A DNA stretch of 64,000 nt from JAJZGK01 sp035538795 (lineage in GTDB: Bacteria; Pseudomonadota; Alphaproteobacteria; Rhodospirillales; Magnetospirillaceae). This document shows, in pieces, positions 1 to 7,440 of the stretch. The DNA lies in assembly GCA_035538795.1 (NCBI GenBank), contig DATLJS010000037.1, forward strand, positions 1-64,000, written 5' to 3'. Within the stretch, counting starts at the first letter, position 1, and each line of letters starts with the position of its first letter. The notes beneath the pieces are model-generated. The model did not search any database and had not been told where the DNA came from. It worked only from the letters and a program-made list of their open reading frames with translations. A program made the translations under genes and the position numbers.

Positions 1-1
1 C

Positions 2-346
2 GTCTCGGGCGGCCGAGGCATGGGCTCGGGCGACAATTTCAAGCTGATCGAAGCCGTCGCCGACAAGCTGGGCGCCGCCGTCGGCGCCTCCCGCGCCGCC
101 GTCGACGCCGGCTTCGTGCCCAACGACTATCAGGTCGGCCAGACCGGCAAGATCGTCGCCCCGGAACTCTACGTCGCCGTCGGCATCTCCGGCGCCATCC
201 AGCATCTGGCCGGCATGAAGGACAGCAAGGTCATCGTCGCCATCAACAAGGACGAAGAGGCCCCCATCTTCCAGGTCGCAGATTACGGCCTGGTCGCAGA
301 CCTCTTCCAGGCCCTTCCAGAATTGGCGGCGGAACTGTCGAAATAA
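2..346 (+). CDS. etfA: Electron transfer flavoprotein alpha subunit, C-terminal part (partial)
   Basis: The window opens inside this gene; reading frame 2 runs to a TAA at 344-346. The visible 114 residues match the FAD-binding C-terminal domain of ETF alpha: SGGRGMGSGDNF, the VGASRAAVDAG segment, QVGQTGKIVAPELYVAVGISGAIQH and SKVIVAINKDEEAPIF are all family signatures. ETF carries electrons from acyl-CoA dehydrogenases to the quinone pool through ETF-ubiquinone oxidoreductase. The 3-hydroxybutyryl-CoA dehydrogenase gene follows 46 bp later on the same strand, a common pairing in short-chain fatty acid and polyhydroxybutyrate metabolism. Only the 5' end is missing, at the window edge. Confidence 0.95.
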   Translation, partial: VSGGRGMGSGDNFKLIEAVADKLGAAVGASRAAVDAGFVPNDYQVGQTGKIVAPELYVAVGISGAIQHLAGMKDSKVIVAINKDEEAPIFQVADYGLVADLFQALPELAAELSK

Positions 347-392
347 GCATTCATCCATCCCCCGAACAGCTACAACCTGCGAGGACTAAGAC

Positions 393-1265
393 ATGATCCA
401 GATCATTGGCGTGATTGGCGCCGGCCAGATGGGCAACGGCATCGCCCACGTGGCGGCGGCCTCCGGCTTCCAGGTGAAGCTGCTCGACATTTCCGAAGCC
501 GCCATCGCCAAAGGCATCGGCACCATCACCAAGAACCTGGATCGCCAGATCGCCAAAGGCAAGCTGACCGAGGAAGACAAGGCCGCTACCCTGGGCCGCA
601 TTTCCACCGGCACCGATTATTCCCTGTTCGGCGACTGTGATCTGGTCATCGAAGCCGCCACCGAGCAAGAGGCCGTGAAGAAGCAGATCTTCAATCAGCT
701 CTGCCCGCATCTGAAGGCCGATGCCCTGATCGCGTCGAACACCTCGTCGATCTCGATCACCCGCCTGGGTGCCGGCACCGACCGTCCGGCCCGCTTCATG
801 GGCATCCACTTCATGAACCCGGTTCCGGTGATGAAGCTGGTCGAGCTGATCCGCGGCATCGCCACCGCCGAGGACACCTTCGCCAGCGTCAAGGAATTCG
901 TCGCCCGCCTGGGCAAAATTTCCGTCTCCGCCGAAGATTTCCCCGCTTTCATCGTCAACCGCATCCTGCTGCCGATGATCAACGAGGCGGTCTATACCCT
1001 GTACGAAGGCGTCGGCTCGGTGGAATCCATCGACAACGCCATGAAGCTGGGCGCCAACCACCCCATGGGTCCGCTGGAACTGGCCGACTTCATCGGTCTG
1101 GACACCTGTCTGTCCATCATGCACGTGCTGCATGACGGTCTGGCCGACACCAAATACCGCCCCTGCCCGCTGCTGGTGAAGTATGTCGAGGCCGGCTGGC
1201 TGGGCCGCAAGACCGGCCGCGGTTTCTACGACTATTCGGGCGAGAAGCCGGTTCCCACCCGCTAA
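393..1265 (+). CDS. hbd: 3-hydroxybutyryl-CoA dehydrogenase
   Basis: This 290-residue cytoplasmic enzyme oxidises 3-hydroxybutyryl-CoA to acetoacetyl-CoA with NAD(P). The N-terminus IGVIGAGQMGNGIAHVAA is the Rossmann dinucleotide site (GxGxxG). EAATEQEAVKKQIF, ASNTSSISIT and the catalytic-His region FMGIHFMNPVPVMKLVE follow, then FPAFIVNRILLPMINEA and the C-terminal helical domain with GANHPMGPLELADFIGLD. Length is normal for stand-alone HBD (about 285-290). Start ATG 393 is preceded by GCGAGGACTAAGAC, a plausible ribosome site. It lies just downstream of etfA and is probably cotranscribed. A strong hairpin follows at 1319-1349. Confidence 0.95.
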   Translation: MIQIIGVIGAGQMGNGIAHVAAASGFQVKLLDISEAAIAKGIGTITKNLDRQIAKGKLTEEDKAATLGRISTGTDYSLFGDCDLVIEAATEQEAVKKQIFNQLCPHLKADALIASNTSSISITRLGAGTDRPARFMGIHFMNPVPVMKLVELIRGIATAEDTFASVKEFVARLGKISVSAEDFPAFIVNRILLPMINEAVYTLYEGVGSVESIDNAMKLGANHPMGPLELADFIGLDTCLSIMHVLHDGLADTKYRPCPLLVKYVEAGWLGRKTGRGFYDYSGEKPVPTR

Positions 1266-1318
1266 CACCCTATCCTGCTGGACTCTTGCGGGGAGCCCCG
1301 CGAAGAGCTAGACCTTGG

Positions 1319-1355
1319 ACACCCCATCTTCCCCGTGAAGATGGGGTGTGCCTTT
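1319..1355 (+). terminator. Hairpin terminator after hbd
   Basis: There is a perfect 13-bp inverted repeat, ACACCCCATCTTC (1319-1331) and GAAGATGGGGTGT (1337-1349), with a 5-nt loop, followed by GCCTTT. It probably ends the etfA-hbd transcript. It overlaps a possible GTG start of the next gene, which favours the downstream ATG at 1366. Confidence 0.7.
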
Positions 1356-1365
1356 GGGAGGACGG

Positions 1366-2991
1366 ATGTTCAGGATCATCGGCGGCTTTCGCCCGTACCT
1401 TTTGCTGACTCTGCTGTGCTTGGCCCTTTATCTGCCGGGCCTTGCTTCGGTCCCCCCCATCGATCGGGACGAATCCCGGTTTGCCCAGGCTTCGCACCAG
1501 ATGCTGGAAAGCGGCGATTACATCCGCATCCAGTTCCAAGACGAAATCCGCGCCAAAAAACCGGCCGGCATCTATTGGCTTCAGGCCGGATCCGCCCGCC
1601 TGTTCGGCGCCGAAAGCAAGATCTGGGCCTATCGCCTGCCTTCGGCCATCGGCGCTTTGCTGGCGGTGCTGCTGACCTTCCATTTCGGCCAATATCTGTT
1701 CGGACGCCCAGCCGCCGTCATGGGCGCCGCCTTGCTGGCCTGCGCCTTGATCCTGGTGACGGAAGCCCATCAGGCCAAGACCGACGCCGTGCAGCTGGCC
1801 TGCGTCGCCGCCGCCCAGGGCGTGCTGGGCCGTCTCTACATGGCCGGACGCAACGCCGGAAAACAGCCGCCCCTATGGGAAATTCTGCTGTTCTGGGTGG
1901 CGATCGGCTTCGGCATCCTGGTCAAGGGCCCCATCGTCCCCATGGTCAGCCTGCTGACCGTCATCGCCTTGTGGATCGCCGATCGCCGCATCGGCTGGCT
2001 GCGCGGCATCCGCCCCATCACCGGCATCGTTGTCGCCGCCGCCATCGTCGCGCCCTGGGCTGCGGCCATCAGCCACGCCACCGAAGGCCAGTTCATCGGT
2101 CAGGCGGTCAAACAGGATTTGCTGCCCAAGCTGCTGGGCAGCCAGGAAAGCCACGGCGCCTTGCCCGGCTATTACCTTTTGCTGGCGACTGCCCTGCTGT
2201 GGCCCGGCTCGCTGTTCGTCGTTCCCGGCTTCGTCCGGGCCGTCAAGCTGAGAAGCGGAGCCTCGCTGCGGTTCTGTCTGGCCTGGATCGTCCCGACCTG
2301 GCTGGTGTTCGAACTGGTGCCCACCAAGCTGCCTCATTACGTGCTACCGGCCTTCCCGGCTCTGGCCCTGCTGGCCGGCATCGCCATCGCCGCCGACGAT
2401 GAGATGCTGCGCTCTCGCTGGGCCCGGGGCTATGCCGCGTTCTGGGCGCTGGTCGGCATTGCTCTGGCGGTTCTGGCCGTGGCCGCTCCCATCCGCCTAG
2501 GCGAAGGATTCGAGCCGATCTCGCTGGTGCCGGCCCTGGCCGCCCTGGGCGCCACCGCCCTGCCCGCCGCCCTGTTCTGGAAAGGCCGTCATCAGGCCGC
2601 CCTGAGCGCGGCCCTGCTCGGAGCCCTGCTGACCTTTGCCGGCATCTTCCAAGGCGTCATGCCCGATCTGGACCGCATGTTCCTGAGCCGTCGGATCGCC
2701 GAGAGTCTGGCCCCCAACACTCCGGTGGCTGCCGCCGGATTCCACGAACCCAGCCTGGTGTTCCTGATGGGCACCAAGACCAGATTGACCGACGGCAAAG
2801 GCGCCGCCGATTTCATTTTGCAGACGCCCCACGGAGTGGCGGTGATCGAGGCCGAGGCTCGTCCCGCCTTTGAAACCGCCATGGCCGAGGCTGGCCGTCA
2901 CGCCAATGCGGTGATGCAGGTCGACGGCTTCAATTATTCGCGGGGACGCCCCGCCGCCTTGACCGTCTTCGAACTTGAGGGGACGCCATGA
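1366..2991 (+). CDS. ArnT/PMT-type membrane glycosyltransferase (GT39/GT83-like)
   Basis: An integral membrane protein of about 541 residues with many hydrophobic segments. The N-terminal motif PPIDRDESRFAQASHQM is the first periplasmic loop of ArnT/PMT-like polyprenol-phosphate-sugar transferases, with the acidic DE pair used in catalysis. KKPAGIYWLQA and VTEAHQAKTDAVQLA are further family landmarks, and VPTKLPHYVLPAFPALALL is the late conserved KLPHYxLP motif. Such enzymes move a sugar from an undecaprenyl-phosphate donor to lipid A or another envelope acceptor on the periplasmic side. The start is ATG 1366 because GGGAGG lies at 1356-1361; the GTG at 1348 sits within the terminator hairpin. 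The gene overlaps the PAP2 phosphatase gene by ATGA. The acceptor is unknown. Confidence 0.85.
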   Translation: MFRIIGGFRPYLLLTLLCLALYLPGLASVPPIDRDESRFAQASHQMLESGDYIRIQFQDEIRAKKPAGIYWLQAGSARLFGAESKIWAYRLPSAIGALLAVLLTFHFGQYLFGRPAAVMGAALLACALILVTEAHQAKTDAVQLACVAAAQGVLGRLYMAGRNAGKQPPLWEILLFWVAIGFGILVKGPIVPMVSLLTVIALWIADRRIGWLRGIRPITGIVVAAAIVAPWAAAISHATEGQFIGQAVKQDLLPKLLGSQESHGALPGYYLLLATALLWPGSLFVVPGFVRAVKLRSGASLRFCLAWIVPTWLVFELVPTKLPHYVLPAFPALALLAGIAIAADDEMLRSRWARGYAAFWALVGIALAVLAVAAPIRLGEGFEPISLVPALAALGATALPAALFWKGRHQAALSAALLGALLTFAGIFQGVMPDLDRMFLSRRIAESLAPNTPVAAAGFHEPSLVFLMGTKTRLTDGKGAADFILQTPHGVAVIEAEARPAFETAMAEAGRHANAVMQVDGFNYSRGRPAALTVFELEGTP

Positions 2992-3698
2992 TCCGAGCCG
3001 AACTTCTGTTCGAACTGGTCAACGAATTCTGTTCCTGGGTGGTCCGCCTGACCCGCCGCTGGCCGCTGGCCGCCTGGGGCGTGCATTGCCTGCTGTTCGC
3101 CCTGATCAGTTTTGCCGTCATCGACAAGCCCCTGGCCATCTGGTTCAAGACTCATCTCGCCGACACCAAGTATGAGGGTTTTTTCCGGACCGTCACCGAC
3201 ATCGGCCTGGGGGGATTGTGGCTGATTCCATCGGCCTTGGGCTGGATGTTCTGCCGCTGGCGGCTGTGGCGGGCCGATTACTTCGACGTCGCCGCCCGCT
3301 ATCGCCGCTGGTCCGACAGCCTGCTCTATTTCTTCCTGACCGTTGTTCTGTCGGGGCTGTTCGTCAACGCCGTAAAGTTCGTCATCGGCCGCTATCGTCC
3401 CCGCGCCTGGTTCGATCAGGGACTTTATGGCCTACATCCCTTCAGCACCGACTGGGCGATCAATTCGTTTCCGTCTGGACACAGCCAGACCATCTTCTCG
3501 GCCATGATGGCCTTGGCCGTCATCGTGCCCCGCTATCATCGGGCATGGCTGCTGCTGGGCGCCCTGGTGGCGTTCAGCCGCGTGGCGCTGTCGGTGCATT
3601 ATCTCGGCGACGTGGTGATGGGGTCGTATATCGGCGTCGTCGCGGCGGTTCTGATGAACCGCGCCTTCGCCGCCAAAGGCATCGAAGTCAAACTGTAA
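2988..3698 (+). CDS. PAP2-family membrane phosphatase
   Basis: A 236-residue polytopic membrane protein with the three-part PAP2 signature: KFVIGRYRP (KX6RP), FPSGHSQ (PSGH) and SRVALSVHYLGDVV (SRX5HX3D). The family removes phosphate from lipid phosphates, including undecaprenyl pyrophosphate and lipid A phosphates, on the periplasmic face. Its ATG overlaps the stop of the glycosyltransferase gene (ATGA at 2988-2991), so the two are translationally coupled. A joint role in envelope lipid modification, for example recycling of the lipid carrier, is likely but inferred. Confidence 0.9.
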   Translation: MIRAELLFELVNEFCSWVVRLTRRWPLAAWGVHCLLFALISFAVIDKPLAIWFKTHLADTKYEGFFRTVTDIGLGGLWLIPSALGWMFCRWRLWRADYFDVAARYRRWSDSLLYFFLTVVLSGLFVNAVKFVIGRYRPRAWFDQGLYGLHPFSTDWAINSFPSGHSQTIFSAMMALAVIVPRYHRAWLLLGALVAFSRVALSVHYLGDVVMGSYIGVVAAVLMNRAFAAKGIEVKL

Positions 3699-3725
3699 CC
3701 GCCGGCCGACGGACCGGCGGTTACA
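3694..3725. terminator. Hairpin between convergent genes
   Basis: A perfect 12-bp inverted repeat, TGTAACCGCCGG / CCGGCGGTTACA, with an 8-nt loop. It overlaps the stop codon of the PAP2 gene and lies just before the end of the converging thioredoxin gene. It has no T-tract, so it may act in both directions or with Rho. Confidence 0.5.
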
Positions 3726-3731
3726 GGCGAT

Positions 3732-4310
3732 CTATTCCCGCGTCAGCTTCATCAGAGCGTTCTGCACGTCCGGGGAATCCCACACGACATTGCCGGCCAC
3801 GGCTCCGGCCAACCGGCCCGCCTTGTCGACGATCACCGTGCTGGGCATTCCCGACACCCCCAGGGCGGTGGCGGCGCCGTTGCTGGGGTCGCCGAAGGGC
3901 TTCAAAAAGCCGAAGCTTTGCTTGGAAAGGAAATCCTTCACCGTCTTGGGCGGCAGGCCGTCCTCGCTGATCGGCACCACCTGGATCGGGAAGCCCTTCA
4001 TGTTTCCCTGCAAGCGGTTGAGATACAACAGATCCTTGATGCAAGGCCCGCAGTTCACCGAATAGAAATTCAGCACCACCACGTAACCCCGATAGCGGCT
4101 GACATGGACCGGCAGGTTGCTGCCGTCGCTGATGACCAGATCGGGAAGAGCGATTCTCGACGCGCTGGTGATGTCGGAAACCCGCTGCACGCTTCCCGAG
4201 GCGGCGGGAACGTTGTAGGTTAGGCCCCGTTCGGCTGCGTTCGCCGCCGGGACCAGCGCCGCCAAGGTGAGCGCCAGCCCGATGACGGCGGTTGCGGATC
4301 GACGAAACAT
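3732..4310 (-). CDS. TlpA-like periplasmic thioredoxin-fold protein
   Basis: A 192-residue protein with an N-terminal signal peptide (MFRRSATAVIGLALTLAALVPAANA, probable cleavage after ANA). A thioredoxin fold follows: VVVLNFYSVNCGPCIKD carries the redox pair Cys87-Gly-Pro-Cys90, and SGMPSTVIVDKAG supplies the cis-Pro loop. TlpA/ResA-type proteins reduce disulfides in periplasmic partners such as apocytochromes or the oxidase copper site. It is divergent from argH with about 30 bp between the starts and has no clear partner gene, so the target is unknown. In many alphaproteobacteria a TlpA-like gene is found divergent from argH. Confidence 0.85.
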   Translation of the reverse strand: MFRRSATAVIGLALTLAALVPAANAAERGLTYNVPAASGSVQRVSDITSASRIALPDLVISDGSNLPVHVSRYRGYVVVLNFYSVNCGPCIKDLLYLNRLQGNMKGFPIQVVPISEDGLPPKTVKDFLSKQSFGFLKPFGDPSNGAATALGVSGMPSTVIVDKAGRLAGAVAGNVVWDSPDVQNALMKLTRE

Positions 4311-4339
4311 TGCGAACCTTCCTCCTTAAAGAGATGTTC

Positions 4340-5743
4340 ATGAGCAACGATCAAGACCAGGCCGGCGCCAGCTCCATTTGGGGCGGACGCTTCGCCGGTG
4401 GCCCTTCGGCCGTGATGCAAAGGATCAACGCGTCCATCGATTTCGACAAGCGACTTTATGCCCAGGACATCCGGGGATCGAAGGCGCATTGCGCGATGCT
4501 GGTCAAGTCGGGGATCCTGACCGCCGCCGACGGCGAGGCCATTCAGGGCGGCTTGGATCAGATTCTGGCCGAGATCGAGGGCGGCAAGTTCACCTTCCGC
4601 ACGGAATACGAAGACATCCATATGAACGTGGAAACCCGTCTGGCCGAACTGGTCGGTGAGGCGGCGGGCCGTCTGCATACCGCCAGGTCCCGCAACGATC
4701 AGGTGGCCACCGACTTCCGTCTGTGGGTCCGCGACACCCTGGACGGCATGGAAAGCGCCCTGAAGAGCCTGCAAGAAGCCCTGCTGGAAAAAGCCGAACT
4801 GCACGCCGCCAGCGTCATGCCCGGCTTCACCCATTTGCAGGCCGCCCAGCCGGTGACCTTCGGCCACCACATGCTGGCCTATGTGGAAATGTTCGGCCGC
4901 GACCGTTCGCGCCTGCGCGACGCCCGCGCGCGCATGAACGAGTGCCCGCTGGGCGCCGCCGCCCTGGCCGGCACCTCGTTCCCCATCGACCGTCATATGA
5001 CGGCGGCGGCGCTGGGCTTCGAACGCCCCACCGCCAATTCGCTGGATTCCGTGTCGGACCGCGATTTCGCTTTGGAGTTCCTGTCGTCGGCGGCCATCTG
5101 CGCCGTCCATCTGTCGCGTCTGGCCGAAGAACTGGTAATCTGGACCACGGCCCAGTTCCGCTTCGTCACCCTGTCGGACAGCTTCACCACCGGCTCGTCG
5201 ATCATGCCGCAGAAGCGCAACCCGGACGCCGCCGAACTGATCCGCGCCAAGGCCGGCCGCGTCATCGGCAACTTGAATTCGCTGCTGATCGTCATGAAAG
5301 GCCTGCCGCTGACCTATTCCAAGGACATGCAGGACGATAAGGAACCCGCCTTCGAGGCCGCCGATACCCTGGAATTGTCCATCGCTGCCATGACCGGCAT
5401 GATCGGCGATCTGAAGGTCAACACCGAACGGCTGAAGGAATCGGCCGGGGCCGGCTTCACCACCGCCACCGACATCGCCGACTGGCTGGTGCGCGTGGCC
5501 GGCGTGCCGTTCCGCCAGGCCCATCACATTACTGGGCGCATCGTGCGCATCGCCGAAGATCGCGGCTGCGGCCTGGAGGATTTATCCCTGGCCGACCTCA
5601 AAGGCGTGGACGAACGCATCACCAACGACGTGTTTTCGGTGCTGGGCGTCGAGGCCTCGGCCTCCAGCCGCACCAGCTTCGGCGGCACCGCCCCGGCCAA
5701 TGTCGCCAAGGCGGTGGTTGAAGCCCGCAAGCGTTTCCTTTGA
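4340..5743 (+). CDS. argH: Argininosuccinate lyase
   Basis: A 467-residue cytoplasmic enzyme that splits argininosuccinate into arginine and fumarate, the last step of arginine synthesis. Signatures are IWGGRFAGGPS at the N-terminus, EDIHMNVETRL, HTARSRNDQVATD, PGFTHLQAAQPVTFGHH, and the flexible signature loop GSSIMPQKRNPDAAELIRAK with its catalytic serine. I chose ATG 4340 because AAGAG ends six bases before it; in-frame upstream starts (4292, 4334) have no ribosome site. It heads the argH-lptM-lysA-DUF4175 series typical of alphaproteobacteria. Confidence 0.97.
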   Translation: MSNDQDQAGASSIWGGRFAGGPSAVMQRINASIDFDKRLYAQDIRGSKAHCAMLVKSGILTAADGEAIQGGLDQILAEIEGGKFTFRTEYEDIHMNVETRLAELVGEAAGRLHTARSRNDQVATDFRLWVRDTLDGMESALKSLQEALLEKAELHAASVMPGFTHLQAAQPVTFGHHMLAYVEMFGRDRSRLRDARARMNECPLGAAALAGTSFPIDRHMTAAALGFERPTANSLDSVSDRDFALEFLSSAAICAVHLSRLAEELVIWTTAQFRFVTLSDSFTTGSSIMPQKRNPDAAELIRAKAGRVIGNLNSLLIVMKGLPLTYSKDMQDDKEPAFEAADTLELSIAAMTGMIGDLKVNTERLKESAGAGFTTATDIADWLVRVAGVPFRQAHHITGRIVRIAEDRGCGLEDLSLADLKGVDERITNDVFSVLGVEASASSRTSFGGTAPANVAKAVVEARKRFL

Positions 5744-5760
5744 TCGCGAAAGGTCCGGCC

Positions 5761-6171
5761 ATGCGCCATTCCCGCCTTGCCACCGCCGCCGTCCTCCTGC
5801 TGACCGCCGCCGCCCTTACGGGCTGCGGCAAGGCTGGGCGTCCGGTTTCGCCCGATCCAAATCCCCATCCTCAAAATTACCCGCAGGTAAATGCTCCCAC
5901 CCAGCGGGTCGCGCCGGTCGAAGCCAAGCCCAACAAAGACGGCAAAGCCATTCCGCCCGAATGGGATCAGGAAGACCTGAACAACGCCTTCACCAAGGAC
6001 GGTGCCTATATCGATCCGTCGTCCCACCGGCGCATCAGCACGCTGTCGAGCTCGAACTTCATTCAACAGAACGTGTCTCAGCGCACGTCCGCCAGCGGAC
6101 GGTCCGGCACCATCGACGATCGCAACGACCAATCCGCCATCGAGCAGCCTACCCTGGAGTCCCGTCCATGA
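5761..6171 (+). CDS. lptM: Small outer-membrane lipoprotein, LptM-like
   Basis: A 136-residue lipoprotein with a signal peptide ending in LTAAALTGCGKAGRPVSP. The LTGC lipobox and the following GKxGxP pattern match the LptM (YifL) family, which helps assemble the LptD LPS translocon. The rest is polar and low in complexity. The start is ATG 5761 with AAAGG seven bases before it; the TTG at 5740 has no support. Its stop overlaps the lysA start (ATGA at 6168-6171). LptM is usually only about 60-70 residues, so the long tail is unusual and the assignment rests on the N-terminus and lysA linkage. Confidence 0.7.
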   Translation: MRHSRLATAAVLLLTAAALTGCGKAGRPVSPDPNPHPQNYPQVNAPTQRVAPVEAKPNKDGKAIPPEWDQEDLNNAFTKDGAYIDPSSHRRISTLSSSNFIQQNVSQRTSASGRSGTIDDRNDQSAIEQPTLESRP

Positions 6172-7430
6172 ACCATTTCCAGTACCGCCACGGTCAGCTT
6201 TGCGCCGAGGAAGTTCCTCTGGCCCGCATCGCCGACGAGGTGGGAACGCCGTTTTACTGCTATTCCCAGGCAACGCTGGAGCGGCATTTCCGCGTCTTCC
6301 AGCAGGCCTTGAACGGCATGGACGCCACCGTCTGCTTCGCCGTCAAGTCGAACTCCAACATCGCCGTGATCCGCACTCTGGCCGCCATGGGCGCCGGAGC
6401 CGACGTGGTTTCGGGCGGTGAACTGCGCCGCGCCTTGGCCGCCGGCGTCGATGCCGGGAAAATCGTGTTCTCCGGCGTCGGCAAAACCCGCGAGGAGCTG
6501 GATTTCGCCCTGCGGTCGGGGATCATGCAGTTGAATGTCGAATCCGAACCGGAATTGACCGAACTGGACGAAGCCGCCCGCGCTCTGGGCAAGGTGGCGG
6601 AAATCGGCGTGCGCGTGAATCCGGACGTCGACGCCCATACCCACGCCAAGATCACCACCGGCCGCAAGGAAAACAAATTCGGCATCGAATGGACCCGCGC
6701 CCGTCAGGTCTTCCAGCGCGCCAAACAGTTGGAAGGCATCGAGCCGGTGGCCGTGGCCGTCCATATTGGCTCGCAGCTGATTGAGCTTGAACCGTTCCGC
6801 CAGGCTTTTTCCCGCGTGCGCGATCTGGTGCTGATGCTGCGCGCCGACGGCATCAATATCCGCCGCGTCGATCTTGGCGGCGGTCTGGGCATTCCCTACG
6901 ACGCCGAAGAGCCTCCTTCTCCGGCCGAATATGTCCAAATCATCCGCGAGACTTTGGGCGATCTGGGCTGTCATCTGGTATTAGAGCCCGGCCGCGTCCT
7001 GGTAGGCAATGCCGGCGTGCTGGTCAGCAAGGTCATCTATGTCAAGGAAGGCTCGACCCGCACGTTCGTCGTCTGCGACGCCGCCATGAACGATCTGGTA
7101 CGCCCGGCCATGTACGACGCCCATCACGACATCCGCCCGGTGATCGAGCCTCCCGCCGGCACCGTCACCCAACCCATGGACGTGGTCGGCCCGATCTGCG
7201 AAACAGGAGACACCTTCGCCAAACAGCGGCCCCTGCCGCCTTTGGAGCCCGGCGACCTGATCTCCTTCGGCACTGCCGGAGCCTATGGAGCCGCTATGGC
7301 CTCGCAGTACAATTCCCGCCTGCTGGTGCCGGAAGTGCTGGTCAAGGGAGGCACCTATGCCGTGGTGCGGGCCCGGCCGTCCTATGAAGACATGCTGGCC
7401 CTGGAAAACATTCCAGAGTGGCTGGCCTGA
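6168..7430 (+). CDS. lysA: Diaminopimelate decarboxylase
   Basis: A 420-residue PLP-dependent enzyme converting meso-diaminopimelate to lysine. It shows CFAVKSNSN with the PLP-binding Lys, SGGELRRALAAG, KFGIEW, HIGSQL, RVDLGGGLGIPY, LEPGRVLVGNAGVLV and the active-site segment GPICETGDTFA followed by SFGTAGAYGAAMASQYNSR. Length is standard for the fold III decarboxylases. The start at 6168 overlaps the lipoprotein stop, so translation is coupled. The downstream DUF4175 gene starts 10 bp after the stop. Confidence 0.97.
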   Translation: MNHFQYRHGQLCAEEVPLARIADEVGTPFYCYSQATLERHFRVFQQALNGMDATVCFAVKSNSNIAVIRTLAAMGAGADVVSGGELRRALAAGVDAGKIVFSGVGKTREELDFALRSGIMQLNVESEPELTELDEAARALGKVAEIGVRVNPDVDAHTHAKITTGRKENKFGIEWTRARQVFQRAKQLEGIEPVAVAVHIGSQLIELEPFRQAFSRVRDLVLMLRADGINIRRVDLGGGLGIPYDAEEPPSPAEYVQIIRETLGDLGCHLVLEPGRVLVGNAGVLVSKVIYVKEGSTRTFVVCDAAMNDLVRPAMYDAHHDIRPVIEPPAGTVTQPMDVVGPICETGDTFAKQRPLPPLEPGDLISFGTAGAYGAAMASQYNSRLLVPEVLVKGGTYAVVRARPSYEDMLALENIPEWLA

Positions 7431-7440
7431 TCGAGCCGCC